DNA from: Arachnia propionica
GTDB taxonomy: Bacteria; Actinomycetota; Actinomycetes; Propionibacteriales; Propionibacteriaceae
NCBI RefSeq assembly: GCF_003932785.1
Contig: NZ_RQYT01000010.1
Coordinates: 45,392-109,391 of the forward strand
Direction of reading: 5' to 3'
Length of the DNA stretch: 64,000 bases
The notes under the pieces were generated by a model. That model worked only from the letters and a program-made list of their open reading frames with translations, was not told where the DNA came from and made no database searches. A program made the translations under genes and the position numbers. This document shows positions 8,924 to 17,272 of this stretch, one piece after another. The stretch's first letter is position 1. Each line of letters begins with the position of its first letter.

Positions 8924-9676
8924 GTGGGAACCATATTTCTATCCGAGACCGTCGGCTCGATGCTGCTGCTGCTCTTCGGCTGCGGTGTCGTCGCGAACAC
9001 GGCGCTGACGAAGACCAAGGGGCAGGGGACCGGCTTCCTGTTCGTCAACTGGGGCTGGGCCATCGGTGTGTTCATCGGTGTCATCGCCGCCTACAAGTCG
9101 GGCGGTCACCTCAACCCCGCCGTCACCCTCGGCCTGCTCGCCAAGGGTGAGACGGTCATGGGGGGCCAGCCCGTGACCTTCGGTCTCATCGTCGCGTACC
9201 TCGGAGGACAGATGCTCGGCGCGATGCTGGGTGCCCTGCTCGCCTGGGTGGCGTACAAGCAGCACTTCGACGAGGAGCCGGAGCCGGCCAGCAAGCTGGC
9301 CGTGTTCTCCACCTCACCGGGGATCCGCCATCCGCTGTGGAACCTCGCCACCGAGGCCATCGGCACCTTCGTCCTCGTCTTCGGGGTCCTGGCGGCCGGG
9401 CAGTACACCGCGTCGGCGGGCAGCGACCCGGCGAACCTCGGCTGGCTGGGCGCGCTGGGTGTGGCCCTGCTCGTCTTCGGTATCGGTGTCTCGCTCGGCG
9501 GCCCCACCGGGTACGCCATCAACCCCACCCGTGACCTCGGCCCCCGCATCATGCACGCCATCCTGCCCATCAAGGGCAAGGGCGGCTCCGACTGGGGCTA
9601 CTCCTGGGTTCCCGTCGTCGGCCCCATCATCGGTGGTGTCGTGGCCGGTCTGCTGGCCGGTCCGCTGCTGCCCTGA
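8924..9676 (+). CDS. glpF: glycerol facilitator (aquaglyceroporin, MIP family)
   Basis: 250 aa with six hydrophobic segments and two half-helix repeats. The first pore motif is HLNPAVTLG (canonical NPA). The second reads GYAINPTRDLGPR, where Ala of NPA is replaced by Thr; the Asp after Arg is the mark of glycerol-conducting members. It lets glycerol diffuse across the cytoplasmic membrane. Glycerol kinase follows 27 bp downstream, making a glpF-glpK pair that traps glycerol as glycerol-3-phosphate. GTG at 8924 is chosen because GGAG lies 6 bp upstream; an ATG at 8912 is in frame, but its only SD-like sequence (CAGGA) directly touches it. Confidence 0.9.
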   Translation: MGTIFLSETVGSMLLLLFGCGVVANTALTKTKGQGTGFLFVNWGWAIGVFIGVIAAYKSGGHLNPAVTLGLLAKGETVMGGQPVTFGLIVAYLGGQMLGAMLGALLAWVAYKQHFDEEPEPASKLAVFSTSPGIRHPLWNLATEAIGTFVLVFGVLAAGQYTASAGSDPANLGWLGALGVALLVFGIGVSLGGPTGYAINPTRDLGPRIMHAILPIKGKGGSDWGYSWVPVVGPIIGGVVAGLLAGPLLP

Positions 9677-9703
9677 CCCGTTCCCAACCCTGAAGGAAAC
9701 ATC

Positions 9704-11227
9704 ATGACAGAGAAGAAATACGTCCTCGCCATCGACCAGGGCACCACGTCGTCCCGCGCCATCATCTTCGACCATGCCGGGCGGATCGTCTCGGTGGGCC
9801 AGTTGGAGCACGAGCAGATCTTCCCCCGGGCCGGATGGGTTGAGCACGACGCCATCGAGATCTGGGAGAACGTCCGGGAGGTCGTCGCCCAGGCCCTGGC
9901 GAAGGCTGAACTCAACAAGGACAACATCGTCGCGGTCGGCATCACCAATCAGCGTGAGACGACGCTGGTGTGGGACCGGACCACGGGCAAGCCCGTCCAC
10001 AACGCCATCGTCTGGCAGGACACCCGCACCCAGAAGATCGTCGACGAACTGGGCGGCGACGTCGGCCCGGACCGGTACAAGGAACGCGTCGGTCTGCCCC
10101 TGGCCACCTATTTCGCTGGCCCCAAGGTGAACTGGATCCTCGACAACGTCGAGGGTGCCCGTGCCAAGGCCGAGGCGGGCGATCTCGTCATGGGAACCAT
10201 GGACACCTGGGTGCTGTGGAACCTCACCGGCGGGGTGAACGGCGGCGTCCACGTCACCGACGTCACCAATGCCTCGCGCACCATGCTCATGGACCTGCGC
10301 ACCCTCGACTGGGATCAGGAGATCGCCGCCGACATGGGCATCCCCATGTCGATGTTGCCCGAGATCAAGTCCTCCGCGGAGGTCTACGGCGTCGGTCGGG
10401 CCCAGGGACTGCTGCCGGGGGTGCCGATCGCGGGCATCCTCGGCGACCAGCAGGCCGCCACCTTCGGGCAGGCCTGCTTCGAGACCGGCATGGCCAAGAA
10501 CACCTACGGCACCGGCTGCTTCATGCTCATGAACACCGGCGAGGAGATCGTCCCGTCGAAGAACGGCCTGCTCACGACCGTCTGCTACCGCATCGGCGAG
10601 CAGAAGCCGGTGTACGCGTTGGAGGGCTCCATCGCGGTGGCGGGGTCGCTGGTGCAGTGGCTGCGTGACAACCTGCGCATGTTCGACTCCGCACCGGAGA
10701 TCGAGCAGCTGGCCAGCACCGTCGAGGACAACGGCGGCGCCTACGTGGTCCCGGCCTTCTCCGGCCTGTTCGCCCCGTACTGGCGCTCCGATGCGCGCGG
10801 TGCGATCGTCGGGCTCACCCGTTACGTCAACCGCGGTCACATCGCCCGCGCCGTGCTGGAGGCCACCGCCTACCAGACCCGCGAGGTGCTGGACGCCATG
10901 GAGGCGGACTCGGGTGTCAAGCTGGCGGAGCTCAAGGTCGACGGCGGCATGACCGCCAACGAGACCCTCATGCAGTTCCAGGCCGACCAGCTGGGTGTCG
11001 ACGTGGTGCGTCCCGTCGTCGCGGAGACCACGGCGCTGGGTGCCGCGTATGCGGCGGGCATCGCCGTCGGCTTCTGGAACGGTGAGCAGGACGTCATCGA
11101 CAACTGGGCCGAGGACAAGCGCTGGAGCCCGGCGATGGCCGACGATGAGCGCGCCCGGCTGTACCGCAACTGGAAGAAGGCCGTCACCAAGACCTTCGAC
11201 TGGGTGGACGACGACGTCGTCGAGTGA
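9704..11227 (+). CDS. glpK: glycerol kinase
   Basis: 507 aa, full length for GlpK. It converts glycerol plus ATP to sn-glycerol-3-phosphate in the cytoplasm. The phosphate loop DQGTTSSR (near residue 10-17), the catalytic GDQQAA (near 246-251) and the family signature [13 protein letters not shown] are intact. GAAGGA precedes the ATG. It forms an operon with glpF, and a strong hairpin follows the stop. No glycerol-3-phosphate dehydrogenase is in the window. Confidence 0.97.
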   Translation: MTEKKYVLAIDQGTTSSRAIIFDHAGRIVSVGQLEHEQIFPRAGWVEHDAIEIWENVREVVAQALAKAELNKDNIVAVGITNQRETTLVWDRTTGKPVHNAIVWQDTRTQKIVDELGGDVGPDRYKERVGLPLATYFAGPKVNWILDNVEGARAKAEAGDLVMGTMDTWVLWNLTGGVNGGVHVTDVTNASRTMLMDLRTLDWDQEIAADMGIPMSMLPEIKSSAEVYGVGRAQGLLPGVPIAGILGDQQAATFGQACFETGMAKNTYGTGCFMLMNTGEEIVPSKNGLLTTVCYRIGEQKPVYALEGSIAVAGSLVQWLRDNLRMFDSAPEIEQLASTVEDNGGAYVVPAFSGLFAPYWRSDARGAIVGLTRYVNRGHIARAVLEATAYQTREVLDAMEADSGVKLAELKVDGGMTANETLMQFQADQLGVDVVRPVVAETTALGAAYAAGIAVGFWNGEQDVIDNWAEDKRWSPAMADDERARLYRNWKKAVTKTFDWVDDDVVE

Positions 11228-11233
11228 TCGACG

Positions 11234-11270
11234 GCAGGGCCCCGCACCGGCAATCGGCGCGGGGCCCTGC
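11234..11270. terminator. bidirectional hairpin terminator after glpK
   Basis: Twelve bases (GCAGGGCCCCGC) pair perfectly with 11259-11270 across a 13-base loop. It lies 6 bp after the glpK stop and just beyond the stop of the convergent gene at 11272, so it can serve both strands. It has no T-run. Confidence 0.8.
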
Positions 11271-11271
11271 T

Positions 11272-11835
11272 TCACACCCGGATCGGGTCATGCGGATCGA
11301 CCCGGACACTCTCCAGCCGCTCGTCAGCCTCGATGGCCTCGGCGATGTCCTTCGTGCAGCCGATGACGATGCTGGGCAGGTCGGTGTCGGCATCCAGCGT
11401 GAAGGTTCCACCGTCGTCCCACATCCGGTTGGGCAACACCGGTGGGTCGGCAGGATCTTCCAGGGCCCGGCGAAGCTCCGGGGTGACCTCGACCACGAAG
11501 TATCCGCGGTGGCCATCGTTGAAGGTCATGTGGCGTGAGCCCTCAGGGCGGGGTCTGTGGGCGTAGCCGTCCCACTGCCCGACCCACACCGTCCCGGTGG
11601 CCTGTTCCAGCAGGATCTGCATCAGCGGCACCCGGGAATGAGACGAGTCGGCACCCTCAGCAGGCTCCCAGGGCCATGGCGAGCCACTGAAATCTTGCTG
11701 CCAAGGGCGACCGGAAACTGATTCCCAGCTGGCACGGGCCAGATCGGTTCCCGGGGCGAGGTCCGCCCAGCGCACCGGGGAGTGGTCCGGGGTGGTCGCC
11801 GGGTTGAGCACCCGGATGATGCAGGGCCAGTCCAT
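11272..11835 (-). CDS. unrecognised cytoplasmic protein
   Basis: 187 aa from the ATG at 11835 (GTG at 11841 is an equally good start). It begins with CIIRVLNP and VRWADLA segments and has a Gly-Gln-Trp-Asp-Gly (VGQWDGY) stretch and a C-terminal FTLDADTDLPSIVIG strand. No signal peptide or membrane segment is seen. The pattern recalls uncharacterised actinobacterial proteins of similar length, but I cannot name a function. The frame stays open upstream to 11958, yet that extension runs straight through a palindromic repeat (11868-11940), so the longer start is unlikely. The gene is convergent with glpK and shares its terminator. Confidence 0.6.
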   Translation of the reverse strand: MDWPCIIRVLNPATTPDHSPVRWADLAPGTDLARASWESVSGRPWQQDFSGSPWPWEPAEGADSSHSRVPLMQILLEQATGTVWVGQWDGYAHRPRPEGSRHMTFNDGHRGYFVVEVTPELRRALEDPADPPVLPNRMWDDGGTFTLDADTDLPSIVIGCTKDIAEAIEADERLESVRVDPHDPIRV

Positions 11836-11867
11836 CCCCACCCAGGTGCCCCATGAGTGAAGCACCG

Positions 11868-11940
11868 TCACGAATCGCCGTCCTGCTTCCATGGCAGCGT
11901 TGACATCGCGGTTTCGCCGAAGCAAAGCGGCGATTCGTGA
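11868..11940. repeat. dispersed palindromic element, copy 1
   Basis: Left arm 11868-11889 and right arm 11919-11940 are imperfect inverted repeats whose ends read TCACGAATCGCCG. The same arms occur at 15072-15146 and 38492-38547. A lone left arm follows at 11955-11967. The centre (about 29 bp) differs between copies. It sits just upstream of the minus-strand gene 11272-11835. It may be a MITE or REP-like element. Confidence 0.8.
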
Positions 11941-12055
11941 CCACCCCATCACCATCACGAATCGCCCTCCTGGAGGGTTGTGCAGGGGAGGGTGAAGCTC
12001 GAGTCAGGGCAACTTTGATGCTGCGGCCGAAAACCCCTCCTTGTGTGCCGGAGAG

Positions 12056-13255
12056 TCAATCAGACAGTCTCCGGGCCGGGCCTCCCGGGCGGGTGACCAG
12101 CGTCGAGGCCCGGTCCTTCACCTCCGGGAACTCGGCGACGTAGCGCTCCAGCCAGGCCTGGGCGAAGGCCTCGGCCTCGCTGACCGGGACCAGCGCCCAC
12201 ACCGACCCGCCGAAGCCCGCGCCGAAGCTCGCCGCCGCCTTCGCGCCCAGCTCTCGGGCCAGCCGCTGCATCCGGATCGTCTCCGGGACCTGGTTGCCGA
12301 GGTTCGTCTCGGCGTTGCGCTGGGAGCGTTCCGCGAGTTCGCCGAACCGGTCGAGGTCGCCGTCGCGGAGTGCTGCCGTGGCGGCCGGGATCAGTTCCTC
12401 CGACTCGGTGATGAACGCCTTCAGCCGGGCGCTGAGCTCGTCGTCGTGGGCGACGACCGCGGTGAGCCCCTCCCAGGCGTCCTCGTCGCTGGCGAGGATG
12501 TCACCGATGGTGCCGTCCTCCGAGCCCGTCGCGTCGCTCCAGGCCGCCACGATCTCCCGGGTGAGCAGGGAGGCGCGGTTGTACGACTCCAACGCTGCCC
12601 CCGTCTTCTCCGCCAGCACGCCGCTCACCCCGACCACGAAGGTCCAATCGGCGGGGAAGGGTACGGACTCGCCCTCGCGGATCGGGCAGAACCGGAACTG
12701 GGTGAGCGCGTCGGCGCGGCAGCACAGCATCGCCGTGTGGTCCTCGGAGCCGCCGAACGTACCGACGCCCCGCTCACCAACGAGGGTGCCGAAGCTCATC
12801 CCGTTCTCGAAGCAGGCCATGTAGCCGGCCAGGTCCACCTGGTCGTGGATGTTGGCCCGCCACTCGTCGCGGTCACGGAATCCGTTGTGGTCGATGAGGG
12901 CCAGCGCCGTCGCGACGACCAGCGCCGAACTTGACGACATGCCCGACGCGAGTGGCAGCGTCGAGTCGAAGACCAGCCGTGCCGGTTTCAGCTCGCCGAA
13001 GTTGAGCAGCAACCGGTCGAGGACGGCCTGAAGGTAGCCTCCCCAGTGCCCGGCGGGCAGGTCGTTGGGCTGGCCGGGGGTCAGGGTCAACTCCTCGTCG
13101 GGGGAGGCCGACGTCGTCGCGGTGATGCCGGATGTGGCGTCGGACAGCTCGACGGTGATGCCGCGGTCGACGGCGGCCAGCAAGGAGTTCCCGCCTGCGT
13201 AGTCGGTGTGCTTGCCGAACACCTCGAGCCGCCCCGGGACGAACCACCGGATCAC
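12056..13255 (-). CDS. galactokinase-like GHMP sugar kinase
   Basis: 399 aa GHMP kinase. The galactokinase signature appears as PGRLEVFGKHTDY (residues 7-19) and the ATP loop as LPLASGMSSSSAL (100-112); a Gly-rich motif (FGAGFGGSVWALVP) sits near the C-terminus. Two canonical galactokinase features differ: Glu of GEHTDY is Lys here, and the GIMDQ loop carrying the catalytic Asp reads NGMSFG, with Ser-Glu-Asp-His further on. The substrate may therefore be another hexose or hexosamine rather than galactose. Its start overlaps the nucleotidyltransferase stop by 4 bases, so the two are translated together and probably make a sugar-1-phosphate and then a nucleotide sugar. Confidence 0.8.
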   Translation of the reverse strand: MIRWFVPGRLEVFGKHTDYAGGNSLLAAVDRGITVELSDATSGITATTSASPDEELTLTPGQPNDLPAGHWGGYLQAVLDRLLLNFGELKPARLVFDSTLPLASGMSSSSALVVATALALIDHNGFRDRDEWRANIHDQVDLAGYMACFENGMSFGTLVGERGVGTFGGSEDHTAMLCCRADALTQFRFCPIREGESVPFPADWTFVVGVSGVLAEKTGAALESYNRASLLTREIVAAWSDATGSEDGTIGDILASDEDAWEGLTAVVAHDDELSARLKAFITESEELIPAATAALRDGDLDRFGELAERSQRNAETNLGNQVPETIRMQRLARELGAKAAASFGAGFGGSVWALVPVSEAEAFAQAWLERYVAEFPEVKDRASTLVTRPGGPARRLSD

Positions 13256-14076
13256 AGCCGCACCTCGCGATCACCCAGCGCCGCCACCACGGAGGCGATG
13301 TCGCCGCGGTTCGACATGTCCAGCACGCCCTGGTCGGCCCTGACGACGGTGTACGGGTCGCCGTGGTCGATGGCCCAGCGGACCGCGTCGGTGATCTCGT
13401 ACTCGCCCCGGGCGGACTTCGGGATGGAGCGCGCCGCGTCGAAGATGGCGGGGGAGCACAACCAGCAGTTCATGGAGATGACGACGTCGTCGCCGAGCCG
13501 GGCGATGGTGGCGGCGTCGGGCTTCTCGACGAGTTCGGCGAGGTGGCCCTGCTCGTCGGCGGTGGCCAGCGCGAAGGCGGCGATCCGGTCGGCGGGGATG
13601 TTGGAGCGGGTCAGCATGCCCTCGCGGGTGAAGCCGACGAGCGCGGAGCCGGGCACGTCGGCCAGCAGGGCCAGCGCCTCGGTGGGGTAGTGGTTGTCCG
13701 AGTTGATGACCAGCACCCGGTCGCTGCCCGCGAACTCCTCCGCCGCGAGCACGGCGTTCGCGGTGCCGAGTGGTTCCTCCTGGACCGCGTAGGAGATGGT
13801 GACGCGTTCCTTCGGCACGGAGTCGTAGTAGTCCCGGATGATGTCGTGTTCCGGCCCGATGACGAGACAGACCTCGGTGAACCCGGCGTCGGCGAGGGCG
13901 GAGATGACGTGGTCGAGGAAGGGACGACCGTCGAGCGAGATCATGGCCTTCACGCCGGCGTCAGCGGCCTGCTGCTGCTCGGCGGAGAGCTCCACCCCCT
14001 CGGCTGCCTTGCGCATGCGGGACCCGAGGCCGCGGGCGAGAATGACTGCTTTGTGCGGTGCGATGGTGGAAGCCAT
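13252..14076 (-). CDS. sugar-phosphate nucleotidyltransferase
   Basis: 274 aa, NTP_transferase family. The nucleotide-binding signature ARGLGSRMR (residues 14-22) is followed by a sugar-binding core with GTANAVLAAEE and the metal-binding INSDNHYP strand. EKPD and NCWLCSP motifs lie further on. Such enzymes join a sugar-1-phosphate to an NTP, releasing pyrophosphate. The kinase that overlaps its 3' end (ATGA) would supply the sugar-1-phosphate, so this pair may be a salvage route to an activated sugar. Which NTP and sugar are used cannot be read from the sequence. dhaL lies 31 bp upstream in the same direction. Confidence 0.8.
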   Translation of the reverse strand: MASTIAPHKAVILARGLGSRMRKAAEGVELSAEQQQAADAGVKAMISLDGRPFLDHVISALADAGFTEVCLVIGPEHDIIRDYYDSVPKERVTISYAVQEEPLGTANAVLAAEEFAGSDRVLVINSDNHYPTEALALLADVPGSALVGFTREGMLTRSNIPADRIAAFALATADEQGHLAELVEKPDAATIARLGDDVVISMNCWLCSPAIFDAARSIPKSARGEYEITDAVRWAIDHGDPYTVVRADQGVLDMSNRGDIASVVAALGDREVRL

Positions 14077-14107
14077 GCGCGCATCTTATTTTCGATTGCG
14101 CGAATGG

Positions 14108-14743
14108 TCATTTCTCGCCGCGAAGTGCACACAACACCTGGCGGGCAGCGCTTTCCAGCAGCAGCGCCATGGAGCGTGCCCCGGGGTCGACGTGCCCGAG
14201 GCTTGCCTCGCCGAAGGTCGCGGCGCGGCCCCGGCGGGACAGCATCCCCGCGGTGGCGTCGGCCCCGGCCCGGGCTGCGGTGACGGCGGCGTCGAGGGCC
14301 CCCGCGACATCGTCGGGACGTGCGGCCTCCAGCGCCTCGACGGCGGGGACCAGCGCGTCGACCATGGTGGCGTCGCCGACGACGGCGCGGCCCCTGGCCT
14401 GGATGGAGGCGAGTCCGGAGCGCAGCGCCGTCGCGATGCTCGGGATGGTGGGCGGGGAGACCCACAGCTGGCCCACCTTGAGGAAGAAGGTGCCGTAGAG
14501 CGGGCCCGAGGCGCCCCCGACGCTGCTCACCAGCGCGATGCCGACCTTGCCGAGGTAGTCGGCGGCGCTCTGGTTGGCCTCCGGGGGGATCGTCGCGGCG
14601 GTGGCGAGACCCCGGGCCATGTTCGTGCCGTGGTCGGCGTCGCCGATCGGCGCATCCAGCGCGTCGAGTTCCTCCACGTGGGCCTCGAACTCGGCACTGG
14701 CGGTTTTCAGCCAGTGCGCCACAGCCGGGGGTCCGGTCAGCAT
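14108..14743 (-). CDS. dhaL: dihydroxyacetone kinase subunit L (DhaL)
   Basis: 211 aa, the normal DhaL length. The ADP/Mg-binding Asp residues are present in DAPIGDADHGTNM (D30, D35, D37), and the nucleotide-capping loop SSVGGASGPLYGTFF is conserved. DhaL carries the nucleotide in dihydroxyacetone phosphorylation and works with DhaK, which binds the substrate, and in PTS-type systems with DhaM. Neither dhaK nor dhaM is next to it or anywhere in the window. GGAAGGA precedes the ATG. It follows a small membrane protein gene by 23 bp and precedes the nucleotidyltransferase gene by 31 bp. Confidence 0.88.
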   Translation of the reverse strand: MLTGPPAVAHWLKTASAEFEAHVEELDALDAPIGDADHGTNMARGLATAATIPPEANQSAADYLGKVGIALVSSVGGASGPLYGTFFLKVGQLWVSPPTIPSIATALRSGLASIQARGRAVVGDATMVDALVPAVEALEAARPDDVAGALDAAVTAARAGADATAGMLSRRGRAATFGEASLGHVDPGARSMALLLESAARQVLCALRGEK

Positions 14744-14766
14744 GTGTGTCCTTCCAGGGTTGTCGT

Positions 14767-15015
14767 TCAGGGGCGCAGGCCGCGCAGGAAGTCGTCGTCA
14801 TCGTCAGGCCCCTTGGGTCGGGGTGCCCTCGGCTCCCTGACGGGACGTCCGGCCACGAGCCAGGCGATCGGGCCGATGACGGGGGCGAAGATGAAGGCGA
14901 GCGCCCAGGCGGCGCGCGGGAGCAGGCGTACCCGGTCCTCGCGGGCCTGTGAGAGGTCGACGAGGCAGTAGATGCTGAACGCGATCACCGCGACGTACAA
15001 GAGGATCCGGAGCAC
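14767..15015 (-). CDS. small membrane protein with PLDc_N domain
   Basis: 82 aa. Two hydrophobic helices (residues 3-22 and 35-57) are separated by a short charged loop. The second half has the GPIAWLVAGRP motif of the phospholipase D nuclease N-terminal (PLDc_N) domain, and the tail is acidic (DDDDD). No catalytic domain follows, so it is a stand-alone anchor-like protein; its role is unknown. GTG at 15015 is the start, without a clear ribosome-binding site. It is the first gene of the minus-strand group ending with the GHMP kinase. Confidence 0.7.
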   Translation of the reverse strand: MLRILLYVAVIAFSIYCLVDLSQAREDRVRLLPRAAWALAFIFAPVIGPIAWLVAGRPVREPRAPRPKGPDDDDDFLRGLRP

Positions 15016-15071
15016 CCCAGCAGTCTACTTGCTCCCAGCCGGTCGTGACCCGTGAGTCTTGCCGGGGGCGG

Positions 15072-15146
15072 TCACGAATCGCCGCTCTGCTTGGTCTGGA
15101 ACGTTTCAAACGGGGGTCTCGTCGAAGCAAAGCGGCGGATCGTGAC
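15072..15146. repeat. dispersed palindromic element, copy 2
   Basis: Arms 15072-15092 and 15124-15146 form an imperfect inverted repeat matching those at 11868 and 38492. The ends read TCACGAATCGCCGCT and its near complement. The loop of about 31 bp is unlike the other copies. Confidence 0.8.
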
Positions 15147-15334
15147 GATCCTCGTCACGATCCCCCGTCTAAGAGGGTGCGCGGATAGGCGCATCCACTG
15201 CGGTCGCCCCGGTGACCCCCTGGCAGCGTTGTCCTCCTCGAACGCACCATCCAGTGCGCTCTTCGTCGTCCGCCTTGCTAGGCAGCCACCGTGCCGATCC
15301 TCGTCACGATCCCCCTAACCGCGCACCCTCTAAG
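15141..15334. repeat. composite repeat: 20-bp direct repeat plus long inverted repeat
   Basis: The 20-mer GATCCTCGTCACGATCCCCC occurs exactly at 15147-15166 and 15296-15315. Just inside and outside these, CTAAGAGGGTGCGCGG (15169-15184) is complementary at 14 of 16 positions to 15319-15334. CGTGACGA/TCGTCACG also forms a small perfect hairpin at 15141-15159. The 134 bp between the arms have no coding signal. Confidence 0.7.
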
Positions 15335-15362
15335 CTTCTGTGGTCCGGACAGGAGGTGGGCG

Positions 15363-16085
15363 ATGACGCGGCGACGGGTTCCCAGCAGCCAGCCTCAACT
15401 CGACCTGCCCGGAGTCGAGCCCGAGCCGTCACGACGGCGATCCCGACGGCCCCGCCGCATCGAGGCGGAGCTCCCCCAGCACCCGGAGACGTGGGCCGAG
15501 CAGCCCGGCTTCGACTTCGATGCCGCCCCCGCCGACCCGCCTCTCGACCGGTACGGGCTGCGCGCCCTCGAGCACTGGCGTCACCACGCCCCGCCCGGGC
15601 AGCGCGACGTCGCCGACCCCCGACGCTTCTTCGCCGAGCTGGGGGAACGCCTCGCCAACCGGATCGAGGAGCTGGCGACCCCCGAGGAGGCCGCCCTCCC
15701 GGCAACGCTCCCGCCGCTCGAGCGGATCGGCCAGATCAGCCGCATCCGGCGCCGGGCCGAGGAACTCGCCCTCACCGAGCAACTCCAGCTCATCGACGAG
15801 ATCGGGCAGGCCGAGGAGCGTCGCCTCGAGGACCTCCTCAGCTCGCTGCCCTCCTCGGAACTCGTCGACGACGAACTGGTTCGCCTCGAGGACGAAGTGG
15901 CCCGGAGTCACGAACTGGATGCTGACCCCACCCCCACCACGACGCAGGAGCAGGCCCGGGAGGAACTCATGCGGATGCGGGACCTGCTGGCCACCGCGCA
16001 CGACCCCGCCAAGGCCGTCGCCGAGCGCATCAAGGCAGCCGAGGAGGCCCGGAACCTGACCGGACGCTGGTCCCGGCGGACATGA
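15363..16085 (+). CDS. unrecognised charged protein, likely coiled coil
   Basis: 240 aa. The N-terminus is basic (TRRRVPSSQ, then an Arg-rich stretch near residue 23-31), and the middle and C-terminus are rich in Leu, Glu and Arg with helical heptad-like spacing (RRFFAELGERLANRIEEL; RIRRRAEELALTEQLQLI). There is no signal peptide or membrane segment. AGGAGGTGGGCG precedes the ATG at 15363, which decides the start. The stop overlaps the next start (ATGA), so it is coupled to an MFS protein gene and then menE. I do not recognise the family; nucleic-acid or membrane-protein association is only a guess from charge. Confidence 0.6.
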   Translation: MTRRRVPSSQPQLDLPGVEPEPSRRRSRRPRRIEAELPQHPETWAEQPGFDFDAAPADPPLDRYGLRALEHWRHHAPPGQRDVADPRRFFAELGERLANRIEELATPEEAALPATLPPLERIGQISRIRRRAEELALTEQLQLIDEIGQAEERRLEDLLSSLPSSELVDDELVRLEDEVARSHELDADPTPTTTQEQAREELMRMRDLLATAHDPAKAVAERIKAAEEARNLTGRWSRRT

Positions 16086-17272
16086 AGCGCCTCCCGTCGC
16101 GCTGGCCCAGGTTCCTCAGCGCCTACGCCCTGTCCATCGCTTCGGACCGCTGGTTCGACGCCGCCATCCCGGCACTGTCACTGCTGCTCCTCGGCGACCT
16201 CCACGGGGTCGCCCTTCACCTGATGAGCTTCGGCTGTGCCCGTCTGCTGGTCAGCCTCGGCGCGCCCGGCCTCATCGCTCGACGACCCTCCCGACCCTGG
16301 CTGGCCATCGTGAACCTCGCCACCGCTGCCGCGATGATCGGGCTCGGGACGGTCCTGATGACCCAGGCCCCACAGTCGATGCTGCGTCTCGGGATCGTCC
16401 TGGCGGGGACGGTCCTGGGGGCGGCAGCGGGCGTCGAGGCCGTGGTGTTCGGCGCCACCGTCAAGGCGACGGTGCCGCCGGAGCGGATGGGGTCGGCCCA
16501 GGCGCACCTCGAGGTCGCCGACTCGGTCATCAGCCTCGTTGCCCCACTGCTGGCCACCTGGCTGTTCCTGGCCTGGCAGCCGGGGCCGGTCCTTGTCGCG
16601 GCGGGTCTCGTGTACGTGGTGGTGTCCGCCCTGCGATGGCCCTGTGTCATCCCCGCCCCGGGTGTCCGGGACCATCGCCTCGGGATCCTCGCGCGGCTCA
16701 CGATCCCGTTTCAGGAGGGGGAACGGCGTCACATCTCCATCGGCGTGCTCACCGCATCCCTCCTCGTGGCGCTCAGCGTGCCGGTGGCCGCGGAGCGGCT
16801 CGGTGCGCTCGGGCTGTCTCCCGCCCTGTCCGGGGTGGTCATCGCCGCGACCTCCCTCGGCAGCATCCCCGCCGCACTCCTGGCGGGGCGGGTGGCCCAC
16901 CGGTTGGACGGGGCGAGGCTGGTGCTGGTGTGGGCCCTTGCCGGTGCGTCCCTGTTCCTGCTGGGCCTTCAGTTCAGCGTCAACCTTCCGCTGACCCTGG
17001 CACTCGCCGCGGGATTCGACGCCTGCGTCTGCTGGGTCTTCGTGGTGGCAGGGACCGCCCGCACCAAGGGGGAGGAGACCGTCGACCTGCTCGGCATCGC
17101 GTCGACCATGTCCGTCCTCGGCGCAACGGTGCCCGTTGTCGCCGGTGGGATCCTCCTCGGCTTCCCCTTCGGCAGGGCGACGGTTGGGGTGAGTGCCCTG
17201 GCGTGCGTTGTCGCCTGCGCGCTCTCGGCCCGTCCGCTCACCTCCCTGGGCGGCGGTAGGGTCGCGACGTGA
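16082..17272 (+). CDS. MFS-type membrane transporter
   Basis: 396 aa with about twelve hydrophobic segments in two halves separated by a hydrophilic loop (about residues 195-220), as in major facilitator proteins. No strong family signature beyond the fold is visible, so the substrate is unknown. The first residues (MKRLPSRWPRFLSAYALSIASDRWFD) match the usual start just before helix 1. Its ATG overlaps the preceding stop by 4 bases, and its stop overlaps the GTG of menE by 4 bases. The tight coupling with menE could mean export or import tied to the menaquinone pathway, or simply operon compaction. Confidence 0.7.
   Translation: MKRLPSRWPRFLSAYALSIASDRWFDAAIPALSLLLLGDLHGVALHLMSFGCARLLVSLGAPGLIARRPSRPWLAIVNLATAAAMIGLGTVLMTQAPQSMLRLGIVLAGTVLGAAAGVEAVVFGATVKATVPPERMGSAQAHLEVADSVISLVAPLLATWLFLAWQPGPVLVAAGLVYVVVSALRWPCVIPAPGVRDHRLGILARLTIPFQEGERRHISIGVLTASLLVALSVPVAAERLGALGLSPALSGVVIAATSLGSIPAALLAGRVAHRLDGARLVLVWALAGASLFLLGLQFSVNLPLTLALAAGFDACVCWVFVVAGTARTKGEETVDLLGIASTMSVLGATVPVVAGGILLGFPFGRATVGVSALACVVACALSARPLTSLGGGRVAT

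Larger units (their letters stand above)
15016..15362. other. 347-bp intergenic region filled with repeats
   Basis: No gene is supported here. The stretch holds palindromic element copy 2 (15072-15146) and a composite repeat (15141-15334). The only other signal is a strong ribosome-binding site (AGGAGG, 15350-15355) for the next plus-strand gene. It is also the 5' region of the divergent PLDc_N gene. Confidence 0.6.

Noticed and set aside
11836..11958. N-terminal extension of the unrecognised gene 11272-11835
   Set aside because: The extension is encoded by the palindromic repeat and has no ribosome-binding site at its start.
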